DNA of 64,000 bases from Hemileia vastatrix (taxonomy: Eukaryota > Basidiomycota > Pucciniomycetes > Pucciniales > Zaghouaniaceae). The notes beneath the pieces are model-generated. The model was not told where the DNA came from. It searched no databases and saw only the letters and a program-made list of their open reading frames with translations. Each line of letters starts with the position of its first letter. Positions within the stretch are counted from its first letter, which is position 1. The stretch lies in assembly GCA_030280995.1 (NCBI GenBank), contig JASXTE010000013.1, forward strand, positions 11,749,001 to 11,813,000, written 5' to 3'. Of this stretch, positions 20,687 to 30,800 are shown piece by piece. The position numbers and the translations under genes are program-made.

Positions 20687-21378
20687 TTAGAAAAGATAAT
20701 TTCTTTGAAATTGTTCAACATCATTATCAAATCTTTGCATTAAAATTCTTCTTTTCATGAGGTCTTCATGGTTATTAGCTGGAGTTTCTTGAAAATAGGC
20801 CAGCATTTTTCGTTTCAACTCATTAGTAAAGTCAAGAAAAAGATAGTGATGAAAATTTGGGTAATGATTGATATAGTCCGTCTTCACTCTACCAACATCA
20901 TCAGTGTTGGTTATTTCGACAGCTAGAAGCTCAAATATGTTATTAAGTCATAGGTTTAGTCAATTTTGATTAAAAGTTTTTTTAGTAAGATAAATAGGGT
21001 CTTACATTTAGAGCCAGGAAACATAGTCTCAGCAAAGTTAGTTGGGGGTACTGGCGTTATAGGATTAGGATCTTGTGAAGGCAAAATTAGGCAAGGATCT
21101 GTTGATGAAGATTGAACTTTTGAAGCTGTTTTTGATCTTATTCGTTTTAAGAAGACAGGAATTTTGGATCGCTTTTTAGAAGTTGAGGGATCAGGGAGAG
21201 CTGCTGGTCCTAAATATACGTTTGTTTTAGAAGGAACTATTGGCCGGTTGCATTTGACTTTTTTCACACGGCATAAGTCGCAAGCTGTCCTTCCAGGAAG
21301 ATTAGGGTTGGACATTAAACAAGGTACCTGGTATCGAGCGCAGAGTTCACATGGAGCGACAAGTTCTTTGGAAGACAT
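20687..21378 (-). CDS. Antisense gene A of Gyp2: zinc-cluster-like protein, spliced
   Basis: On the strand opposite gag-pol, 122 bp inside the 3' LTR. Exon 1 is 21378-21006, intron 21005-20923 (83 nt, GTAAGA...CTTCTAG, candidate branch GACTAAAC), exon 2 20922-20687. The joined length is 609 nt, open for 202 codons. C10, C13, C20, C33, C36 and C43 form CX2CX6C-X12-CX2CX6C; the second half is CDLCRVKKVKC. A Ser/Thr/Pro linker precedes the intron. Exon 2 encodes a helical segment with LAYFQETPA...LMKRRILMQRF that matches LHYFQSTPA...IENRRHLIHQF of Gyp1 gene A. The same phase-1 intron position in two families argues for a real, maintained gene. Probable nuclear or nucleic-acid-binding protein by motif only; function unknown. 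Confidence 0.82.
20923..21005 (-). other. Phase-1 intron in antisense gene A (Gyp2)
   Basis: GT-AG, 83 nt. Without splicing the exon 1 frame ends at 20956 in unrelated residues. With splicing a T from exon 1 joins CT of exon 2 to give Ser and the frame continues into the conserved helical domain. Confidence 0.78.
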
Positions 21379-21490
21379 ATTGATGAAGATGAATTTTATA
21401 GTTGATTAAAGAGATGGTGGTTGAAGGTTAAAGATGAATATTGTGTTTGACCACTTATGCAAAGTTTCAAGAATGGGGACATTCTCGATT

Positions 21491-21500
21491 GGAGGGAGGA
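21491..21500 (+). other. Polypurine tract of Gyp2
   Basis: GGAGGGAGGA directly precedes the 3' LTR, identical to the tract in both Gyp1 elements. Confidence 0.85.
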
Positions 21501-22617
21501 TGTGGTAGCCTAAAGTTTAGTATGGCACCTAAGTACGTAAATGGAGTTATTACGGCGTGCAAGATTGGCATTATTATTTTTTATAAAAGGGTTTTATTTA
21601 ATTTATTGGAGTTTAAAATATGAAGAAATTGGTCACGAGCGAATTCCTACACAAATACAATTTATTTTACGGAGAAAACTTATTTTTACGGTCTGAAAAA
21701 TTTATAAGTATCAAGTCAAGTCACTCAAGAACCTTGGGAAATTTTCCCAGAATTTTTACTATTTTTCTTATATTTTTAAATGAATTTTAAAGTTTTATAG
21801 AAATATTTACGTTTTCAAAAATTACTTAACTTTGATGAATTTTCACAGGGTAATTAGAGCTGCGCAGACTACGAAAATTAGTTTGATATCTAAAGGGGAA
21901 GTAGCTTAAATATGTGTGATCTTTCTAGATTTTTTATTATAGTTTTAAGGTTCTAATTGAGTCCGGAAGTCCGGACGGACTCCGTACGGACTCTGTTCCG
22001 ACTCCGTACGGACTCCGTACGGGCTCCGGATTGACTCTGGGAGAGCTCTGGAGGGGAAAACTTAGGCACGTGACTAGGAATACTTAAGCGCCTCTCAAAC
22101 TCGAAATTGAGAGGGGGGATAGATCATACAGCTTAATCTTTAACCACCACGGTCTCATTTTTTTATTACTCAACAAATTAAATAAATTGTAATACCCTTA
22201 TAACTTTATATTTTATATAACATTTTAGAAATACTACTCAACAATTTAAATCACACTTCATACAGGGTATCTTTAGAAAGGTCTTCATCACTGGGACTTG
22301 ATTATTGCTGTCTCATAAAAATTCAAATTATTATAAAAACATAAAAGTCAATCTTTTCAGATCTTTCACAGGTACACCTTAATTGTTGTTATCAGTATTT
22401 CTTTTATCAACAGCCACTATCTTTAAATCTCGATAAGCGTTAAATATTTTAGAGTTTTATTATTTTTATCAATCAGATCCAAGTAGACTGGTTAGCTTAG
22501 TGATTTAGAATTCCCATTTTGTTATTTTTATTGGAAGGACGGGGTTTTCAGCTAAATCCACATATCTCCTCCGGATTCTGCTTAAAGCAAGGTGACTGTA
22601 AGAGTTTACCTTACCAT
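21501..22617 (+). repeat. 3' LTR of Gyp2
   Basis: Same sequence as 10172-11255 apart from scattered substitutions and an expansion at 21960-22030, where GACTCCGTACGG-type units occur three times instead of once, making this LTR about 33 bp longer. It is followed by ACCGT (22618-22622). Confidence 0.92.
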
Positions 22618-22622
22618 ACCGT
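22618..22622. repeat. Target-site duplication ACCGT, right
   Basis: Matches 10167-10171. Its first A also extends the LTR match, so a 4-bp duplication with a one-base-longer LTR is the alternative. Confidence 0.85.
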
Positions 22623-24944
22623 CTGTAGCTTCTTTAAAATTTTAGCTATGCCACACAATTCCAACTTAGGTTGAGAATACCTAGATTCCACCTCATTAAA
22701 CACCACAGACTCATACCTTACTGGACTGACCCTCCCAGTCTTATCCTCCTGAGACAAAACAGCACCAGCAGCAATATAACTTGAGTCCACTTCCAGATAA
22801 ATCTTTTCAGCACCAACACCATAATCCAACTTGTGAAGAATTATATCTTCACCAACAACCTTTTTCAGCTTATGAAAAGCCTCTTCACACTCCTCAGTCC
22901 ATTCCCAATCTGCATTTTTTCTGGTCAACCTCCTTAAAGGTGAAGCCAAAAAAGAAAAATCCTTAATGAAAATCCTGACATATACATATACACCCAAAAA
23001 TCCTGTGACTTCAGTAGTATTTTTAGGCCTTGGCCATGCCTGAATTTTATTAATCTTCTTCTTCGCCATATTCCTTCCCTCTTTACATACCACATGACCC
23101 AGAATTTCCAAAGCAGGAACACAACAACAGAATTTTGACCCTGAAATGGTCAAACCAGCCTCTTCAATCCTGAACAACACTCTCTCTAAAGTTATTGCAT
23201 ATTCCCACACAAACCTCCTTATTCCAGGGTTCTCCGATAACACCTCATTACCATAATCAGTGGATGGTCCTTTAATTCCACCATCATCAATAAAAATACC
23301 AGCATGAGTAGGAACCTCATCCTGCAAAATCCAAGCCATCTGTGCTTGATAAACTGCCACTGAATTAGTTGCTCCTTGAGGCAACCTAGTGAGCTGAAAT
23401 CTTCCCAAAGGAGTCTCAAAAGTTGTGAGAGGCCTTGAATCTGTATGGAGTTCCCTCTCATCATAACCACCCATAATATCACCCAAACCATAACACACCC
23501 TTCCAGCATAAGCTTCAAAAAAATCATCTGCACTTGGCGGCATACCAGCGTCCTTGATAGTGACTCTATTCAAGGCTCTAAGATCATGAACCACCCTCAA
23601 CTTTCCATTCTGCTTCTTTACACAGAACACCAGACTTGAGTAACTGGATGTTGATTGTTCATATAACCCAGTCCTGACTCTTTCCCTAACAATCTCTACA
23701 AAATCCTCTCGAATAGCGGCTGGAATCAGAATTGGTTTGATTTGCCAAGGTTCATAACAAATAACAGGAATCAAGTAAGGTTCCCCATAAGAGTGCTTCA
23801 GAACACCCCTTTCCTCCTTGAAAATGCCACCGCTTTTTCCCTTAGCACAATAACGTGCAACAACAACTTCTTTTCTTCCTCAGACAACCACCCATCAGGA
23901 CCAAAATTAACAACTTTCAACCTTTCCACGGTCACCCTAGCCGTCTCTATAAATTCTGGAGGATTCTTCACCAAAGGATTACAGTACAGATCTGTCAACA
24001 AAGGAGGTCTCTTCAAGGGCGGATTCAAGCCCACAGGCATAGGCTCATTGACAGGCCTAATCTTCTGCACTACCTTCTTATACTTTGCCGCTCCACCTTC
24101 AACTTGAGGGATCTTCAGGAAATCTTCACCACCAGACCTGGAACAAAAACCAAGGGTTTCCCCATTGCTCACATATGTGGCCAAGGTAATGTTTTTGAAA
24201 GGTGTAGAAGAAACCCCAGCGGTGCACAATTGGGAGGACTTACTTTTACACCCCAATCTCACCACTCCAAAACTTTTCCGCAATTCCACATCTTCATCTT
24301 CACTTCCAACTTCCAAATCTTCAAATCTTGATTCATCTTCTGAATCACATCTTCTAAAATTGTCAAAAATTGATCTTGATGATCTTCTTTCTTCAAAATT
24401 TTCTGCAGTTTAACCTCATGCTGGAGGCTCAAAAATAGATCTTGACGATCTTCACAAAAATACTTTGTATCTTCTTTCTTCATTATCTTCAGATTTTTTT
24501 CTTGATTCTCTTGAATTATCTTGAAATTTTTATCTTCTTTTCTTGAGTTTTATTCTGTCCTACAAAAATAACCAGGGGTTTCCCCAATGCTCACAGGTGT
24601 GGCCCAGGTAATGTTTTTGAAAGGTGTAGAAGAAACCCTAGCGGTGCACAATTGGGAGGACTTACTTTTAGACCCCAATCTCACCACCCCAAAACTTTTC
24701 CGCATATCTTTCAATAAAGATATATAACCAATCTTCTTCTTTAAACTTGAATTAAAAATAATTAAAAATCTTGAGAGAGAACAGAGACTTGATAAAAAAC
24801 TTGATGAATACTTGCAGAGAAGAGAAACATTAAAAAGAGAAAGTTGAAAATCAACTTGGTATATCTCCAAGGGAGCTGACCTACTACAACCTGGGATTTC
24901 CTCATCTCGGGGAGAGGTTGTAGCACTAGGGTGATCAGCCCTCA

Positions 24945-25652
24945 TTACTCTAAAAAAGACAGACTCTCAATAGAGGCTGAACCGCACTCCAAAAAACCAG
25001 AGGCAGCACCCACTTCCTTCCTTCTCCTGCAGCAGTCCATGCACTGGCACATTGAAGATAAACCAGGCCTAGTCTCCCAACCATCCTCTCCAGGGGATGA
25101 TAACCTCATGTGAAGCCTCCTTTTGTCTTCACCAGTCAACTCCAAACTGATTCCCAAATCAAATTGATAACCTATTCTTGCCTGAAAATCCATCAAGAAT
25201 GGCCCACCCAAAACTGCTTTTACATTACCTTTAGCAATGTAAAAATGAACCTTCCCTGAGGCTTCTCCAACATCTAACTTCAAAAACTCTGAAGTTCCAA
25301 CCAATTCAGTGACATGGCCACCAATCCCTCTCAAATTCCCACCAATACCAGTTTTGATGGGGAGGCCCATATGAGTTGCCTCAAAGAAATCAGGTTTATC
25401 TGAGAACCTGAATCCACCAATGCCCTTGCCTCCCTGCCATTCAGAGTGACATTGACATATCCCAGAGGAGCAGAAAAATGAGTTTCCAACCCCTCACCAA
25501 ACTTTTCAGCAGAATCACAAATGTATTCTACCTCACCAGAAGAAACTCTTCTCCTGGTCAACAACTTCTTCTGCCTATCAGCCAACCCTGGACTGATAGC
25601 ATACAATTCCCCATAAGATAGGGAAGCCTGACCCTGGTTTATCCTTTCCAGG
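24945..25652 (-). pseudogene. gag C-terminus and protease fragment of Gyp1-L
   Basis: Begins inside gag at the truncation junction and reads QGQASLSYGELYAISPGLADRQKK, then protease with LVDSGSQINLIS. Near 25381 a 4-base deletion (TTTG, one unit of a short direct repeat in the sister) shifts the frame. The rest (LPIKTGIGGNLRGIGGHVTEL, VLGGPFLMDFQARIGYQ) continues in the new frame to the stop at 24945-24947. The 5' two-thirds of gag is absent. Confidence 0.87.
24951..24957 (-). promoter_or_regulatory. Candidate -1 frameshift site, gag to pol (Gyp1-L)
   Basis: T TTT TTA on the minus strand, in register with gag, one codon (GAG) before the gag stop TAA. The -1 frame opens into pol (…FFRVMRADH). 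Identical in Gyp1-R at 38137-38143. Confidence 0.75.
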
Positions 25653-27032
25653 AAATTAAGCAATGAAATTGTAATTCCCCCTTCAATGAAGGAGTTTATG
25701 TTAAGTATATGTCATGATGATATATTAGCAGGTCATTTTGACTTCCATAAAACATTAACCAGAGTAAAAATACAGATCGGTGGATTAACATGTCTGATGA
25801 TGTTCAAAAATATGTTGAGACATGTGATTCTTGTCAAAAATCTAAAAGATTAACAGGAAAAAAAGCTGGTTTATTACAACAACTTGAGACACCAAAATCT
25901 CCATAGGAAAAAGTTAACATGGACTTTGTAACAGGTTTTCAAATAGCAGGGCATCAGAGCTATAACTACTGCTGGGTAATTGTAGATAGATTTACAAAAA
26001 TGTGTAAATTTATTCCTACACACAAAGAGGTTTCTGCAAAGTACTTAGCTTTTTTATGGTGGAAACCATTGTTAAATATAGCAGGTTTCCCCAAAGAAAT
26101 AGTCTCAGACAGAGATCCTAAATTTACTTCTGAGTTCTGGACATCACTTATGGATGTTTCAGGTTTTCAATTAAAACTTTCTATAGTACACCATCCACAA
26201 ACTGATGGGCTAGCAGAAAGAATAATACAAACTTTAGAAGATATGATAAGAAGATATTGTGCTTTTGGTCTCCAATTTAAAGACAATGACAAATTCACGC
26301 ATGATTGTGTAACACTTATCACAGGTTTAGAATTTGCATACAATAGTACAGTACATTCTGTCACTGGAATAAAGCCATTTGAGTTATTGTTGGGTTATGT
26401 ACCTAATACCCCTGCTAAAACTCTTAAAAATTTACCTAGATTGGATATCCATCCAGGTACAAAATCTTTTTTTAAGTGCAAGATTTATGCAGAAAGCATG
26501 CTCAAGAATGTATAAATAAGGCATTTGAGTATGAGAAGAAAAGATGGGATAAAGCCCATAAAGAAAAAATGTTCAAGGAGGGGGATAAAGTCCTTATTTC
26601 TACACTACATTTCAATTTAAATGGTAATGTAAAGTTGAAGGATCCATTCCTTGGAACATTTGTAGTAAAAAATATGGCTGGTAAAAATGCTGTTGAAGTT
26701 ATTCTATATGCACCATTTAATAGAAAACATCCAGTATTTCCTATTTCTCTTATAAAACCATACCATTCTAATGATACTGCTCTATTTCCAAGAAGATCAG
26801 GAAGGCATAAACAGCAACCTAAAAAAATAGTTGAAAAGGCAGAAATTGAAAAGATACTTAAAAAGAGACACCTTACTTAAGAAAAGGGAGTTGAGTATCT
26901 ATTAAGATATGAAAATAAATCAAGTGAATATGACCAGTGGATTCCAGAAAATGAAATATCTGATCTTAAAAATCTCTTGATAAAATTTAAATCCAAATAA
27001 TACTGTAAAATTCAGTATATGTATCATAGAAG
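25652..27032 (+). mobile_element. Chromo 2: plus-strand integrase/chromodomain fragment
   Basis: A fragment of a Chromo-type element in the opposite orientation to its neighbours. It starts at KLSNEIVIPPSMKE, the region just before the integrase zinc domain, and runs to the chromodomain stop at 26998-27000. No LTR attributable to it is seen. Its left end is fused to Gyp1-L gag through a shared GGA; its right end meets the LTR of Chromo 3 near 27033. Confidence 0.8.
25655..27000 (+). pseudogene. Integrase with chromodomain (Chromo 2 remnant)
   Basis: The zinc-binding part (CDSCQKSKRLTGK, 25826-25862) is in a broken frame. From 25919 the catalytic core is open: NMDFVTGF, SDRDPKFTSEFW and QTDGLAERIIQTLEDMIRRYCAFG give the D-D-E residues. 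A frameshift near 26490 leads to the C-terminal domain (LKDPFLGTFVVKNM). After a stop at 26878 come the chromodomain residues EYLLRYENKSSEYDQWIPENEI. Chromodomains on integrases of this class are known to direct integration to modified chromatin. Confidence 0.85.
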
Positions 27033-27830
27033 TTGTTGATGGGTCTCTTGGTCTAGAACATTTATCTGGAGGTTCTACAAGGATTCTAAGTGGATTATTG
27101 GACTTTCAAAGGCAATGATACATATTTCTTTATCTTTTATTTATTTTACTCAAATATAAGAGGTAAGAAGGTTTAATTATAATTATAAATTAATGAGATA
27201 GTATTACGAAGATGTAATTACTACAAATAATAATAGATAGCAATTAGTATTCAAATTAAATAATTGTTTTGTTAAAATGTAAGTAAGTAAGGAATGATTC
27301 AAAAAATACCAGAAAGGAAGGACTTATATAGGTAAAGGAGAGACAAGGCACAGTGTTAAAATCCTAAATACAGTAGTCTGAGAGAAGAAAAGAATATTCC
27401 AGAAAAATATTTCCAATTTAATAAGGTTGTTCCAAAAAGGTGTCAGAAAAGAGTATTTACTGTATATGACAGTAGTAAATTAATGTATTTAAAATTTACT
27501 GTAAATTTCAATTTTTAAATAAGTAATTTGAATTTTTAGTAGGTAGTTAATTTTATTTGAATATTAATCTTTTATTTTAATTTATTTTAATATTAATTTC
27601 TATTTCTTATAACCTGTCATTAAGCACAGTGTTAGACAATAGAAATATAAGGGACGATAAATATTTATTTTAATTATTCACTAACTTTACCATTTTGTAA
27701 TTAGTTAATTTTTTATAGGTAAATTTAATGTAAATAAATTATAATTAATAAATTTAAAATAATAAGGTGTGGCTTCATTCCAGTAAATAATTAATTATTT
27801 TACTGGGTAAGTCTAGGGGCCTGGATGACA
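27033..27830 (-). repeat. 3' LTR of Chromo 3
   Basis: Starts TGTCATCCAGGCC on the minus strand at 27830 and aligns over its length with 58094-57290. The 3' end is diverged, so 27033 is approximate. It shares the TATATAAG promoter motif and the 'TTACTCAAATATAAGAGGTA' block with the Chromo 4 LTR. Confidence 0.8.
27323..27330 (-). promoter_or_regulatory. Candidate TATA box in Chromo 3 LTR
   Basis: TATATAAG on the minus strand, ~500 bp into the LTR. It lies in a block conserved with Chromo 4 (57573-57580). Confidence 0.5.
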
Positions 27831-27842
27831 CTCCCTCACTCT
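27831..27842 (-). other. Polypurine tract of Chromo 3
   Basis: AGAGTGAGGGAG on the minus strand abuts the LTR start. The same tract abuts the Chromo 4 LTR at 58095-58106. Confidence 0.75.
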
Positions 27843-27861
27843 AAAAAAAATAAAAAAAATG

Positions 27862-30800
27862 CTATGATTTTTTCTTTTTATATTTCTTTAGCAGAGTAGG
27901 AAGACTAGATATCTCCTTCCCAGGTATCCAAGAATCATATCCAGAAGATTTATTCTTGAATCTCAATAAGTATTCTGTACCTTTTTCAGAAGTAAATATT
28001 CTTTCATTTAGAATCTTATCAATTTCTGCTGTCTCAGTGATTTCATTAGGGGTCTTTTTTGGTCTTCCCCTCCTTTTAGGAAATAAATCACTATTGGATG
28101 TGTAAGATTTCAAAAGAAATATTGGAAAAACAGGATGTTTTCTGTCATATGGAGAATACAAAATAACTTCAAATGAATTATCACCAACCATTCTTCTGAC
28201 AACAAATGGACCTAAAAATGGGTCTTTCAATTTGTTATTACCTTGTAAATTGAAGTGGACTGTAGAAATCAACACTTAATCACCCTTTTTAAAAGTGTAT
28301 TCTTCATGGGATTTTTCCCATCTCTTCTTCTCATATTCAAAGGATTTTTCAATGCATTTTTGAGCATGACTTCTGCAAAGTTGTTGCATTTGAAGAAAAG
28401 ATTTTACACCAGGATGTAAATCCAATTTAGGTATTTTATTATTAAGAATTTGGGCAGGAGTATTTGAACATATCCAAGCCAGAGCTCAAAAGGCTTTCTT
28501 TGAGTAACAGAGTGAACAGTGCTATTATAAGCAAATTCCAAACCAGGAAGTAAGGTAACTGATTATCTTTGTACTCAAGACAAAAGGCACAATACCTTCT
28601 TATCATGTCCTATAAAGTGTAAATCATTCTTTCAGCTAATCCATCAGTTTGAGGGTGATGGGAAGTAAAAAGTCTCATATCACAGCAACAAACATCCATC
28701 AGAGACATCCAAAACTCAGAAAAAAATTTAGGGTCTCTGTCAGAGATTATGGCTTTAGGAAAACCAGCAGTATTAAACGTATGAGACCACCATAAGAAAG
28801 CTAATTCTTTAGTGAAAACAACCTTGTGAGTAGGGATAAATTTACACATTTTTTTGAATCTGTCGACAATAACCCAACAAGAGTTATAACTGTCTTTTCA
28901 AGCAATGGGTAATCCTGTTAGAAAATCATGTTTATTATCTGCCATGGTTCATCAGGAATTTCAATATTTTGCATTAATCCAGCTCTCTTACCAGTCAATC
29001 TTTTTGATTTTTGGCAAGAATCACAAGATTCAACATATAATTTGGTGTCTTCAGACATATTAACCCACCAAGCAGTGTTTTTAATTCTGATCATTGTTTT
29101 TTCAAGATCAAAATGTCCAGCTAATATGTCATCATAACAAATTTTCAAGATGATTTCTTTTATAGAAGGAGGAATAACAATGACATTACTCAACTTTCTT
29201 CTATAATATAGATATCCTTCATTAATTGAAAATTTATTTTTCTCCAAAGCCTTCTGGTACTTTGTTGAAAGTGTTTCAATTAATGCTTGCATTGAAGCAT
29301 TCTTTATATCATTTAATATTGTGCATAACTTTTTCAAGTCAGTGTCCTTATCATATGAATACAGAATAAGCTGTAATAGCTCTTCCTCCATATCAACCAC
29401 ATATATCCCATGAATATGAATAATTTAATCCTCAGGATCATAAGCAGGATTAGAGTCATCATTTGGTAAAGGTAACCTTGATAACATATCCACGTTTGAG
29501 TGAAGAATACCAGCCCTATGAGTAATTGTCATTCTCCCTCTGTATTCCTGAACAGCTAACTGCCATCTGAAAATATGTCTGTTAGGAATTTTCAAGTTTA
29601 AAAGGGATTTAACTGTACTGCAGTCAGTGACAAGTTCGAATTTCTGGTCATCTAGGTAATAATGTAGCTTTTCTAGAGCCCACACTAAGGCTAAACATTC
29701 AAGCTGAGTGGCACCATATTTCAATTCACTATTTCTCAAGGTTCTTGAAATATAACAAGTTACTACTTCTGATAATTTATCATTCATCACTTGTTTTTGA
29801 TGGAGGGCAGCAACAAAACCAATAAAACTGGCATCAGTGTACAAAACAAATGGTTGATTAAAGTCAGGTAAAGCAAGAATCAGTGCTGAAATCAAACAGT
29901 GTTTCATAGTGTCCAAAGTTCTCTGTCTTTCACTATTCCAGACAAAACAACATCCTTTCTAGTCAATTGGGTAAGAGGTAAAGCTATGACTTGGTAATTT
30001 CTAATATACTTTCTATAGTATCCACACATTCCCAAAAAACTCTAAAGCTCTCTAACTGTGGTAGGAGCCTTCACTTGATGTATGGCTGCCACTTTGTATT
30101 GGTCAACACATATCTGTAACCCTGAAACAACATGACCAAGTACTTTTAAAGAATGAAAACCAAATTTACATTCCTTCAAAGAAAGTGTCATATTTATTTT
30201 ATCCATTTTGTGGAACACTTTTCACAGGTGGTGAAGATGGTCCTCAAATGTTTTTGAGAATATAATGATATCATCAATATAAACCATCATCCATCCTTCA
30301 ATTATCTCTTGATGGAATGTGTTATCCATAACTTTTTGAAAAACTGAAGGGGCATTTTAGAGCCAAATGGCATCCTAACATAATTATAAATACCCATATG
30401 AGTAGCAATCATCAGAAAATTTTGGGAATTCTTCTCAACAGGTACCTGGTCTATCCCTTGTTATCATCCAGACAGCTGATATATTGAGTACCTTGTAAGG
30501 TAACATGTATAGAGCTAATTTTAGGTAAAGGATAGATATCATCAACAGTATAAGTATTTAATGCTCTATAATCTCCACATAACCTGGATTTATCTTTCTC
30601 ATAAGAAATTAGGACAGGTGAGATAACACAATATTTAGGTGTTTCAACTACTTTTTCAATAATATTCATTTTTAAAAGGGTAGAGATATTGTCTTCAATA
30701 TCTTTTATCTTTGTGGGAGAAACAGGATAAGGCTTCTTCTTTAAACTAGGTGATATTTCAGTTAATGGACAAGATATTGAAAGTTTCATTTCTACTTTAA

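Larger units (their letters stand above)
10172..22617 (+). mobile_element. Gyp2: near-intact Ty3/Gypsy element with antisense gene
   Basis: A 12.4-kb element with two LTRs (10172-11255, 21501-22617), a tRNA-Lys-type primer site, gag-protease, -1 slippery site, pol, a non-coding module, one antisense zinc-cluster gene, and a polypurine tract. The LTRs differ by roughly a dozen single bases counted by eye plus one expansion of a CCGTACGG-rich repeat, so it is a fairly recent insertion. Only two stop codons interrupt pol. It is related to Gyp1 (same protein order and motifs) but clearly a separate family. Confidence 0.93.
22618..24957 (-). pseudogene. pol, 5' half (linker, RT, RNase H) of Gyp1-L
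   Basis: Reading leftwards from the slippery site at 24957-24951. An N-terminal linker (RADHPSATTSPRDEEIPG, MRKSFGVVRLG) is open to a stop near 24550. The frame then breaks repeatedly until RT resumes near 24316 and runs from 23774 to 22618 with LRVVHDLRALNRV, LGDIMGGYDE, LPQGATNSVAVYQ, FIDDGG and RNase H LEVDSSYIAAGAVLS. A frameshift lies between 23798 and 23774. A ~137-bp segment of the linker is present twice (24145-24281 and 24566-24703) but once in Gyp1-R. RNase H continues at 10171 beyond Gyp2. Confidence 0.87.
2993..25652 (-). mobile_element. Gyp1-L: 5'-truncated Ty3/Gypsy element interrupted by Gyp2
   Basis: This is a minus-strand element running from a gag fragment (25652) through pol to a 3' LTR (4074-2993). 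Its pol is split at 10171/22618 by Gyp2. Removing Gyp2 and one ACCGT duplication rejoins the RNase H codons and matches the uninterrupted sister sequence at 50500-50530. The 5' LTR, leader and first half of gag are missing: at 25651-25653 the gag sequence stops abruptly and becomes Chromo 2. Between pol and the 3' LTR lie two genes on the opposite (plus) strand and a repeat-rich non-coding module, mirrored in Gyp1-R. Confidence 0.9.

Noticed and set aside
10172..22617. Repeat-induced point mutation as the cause of all stops
   Set aside because: In Gyp2 one stop is CGA to TGA but the other is an A-to-T change; Gyp1-L integrase and Gyp1-R gene A stops are G to T. A single C-to-T process cannot explain them.
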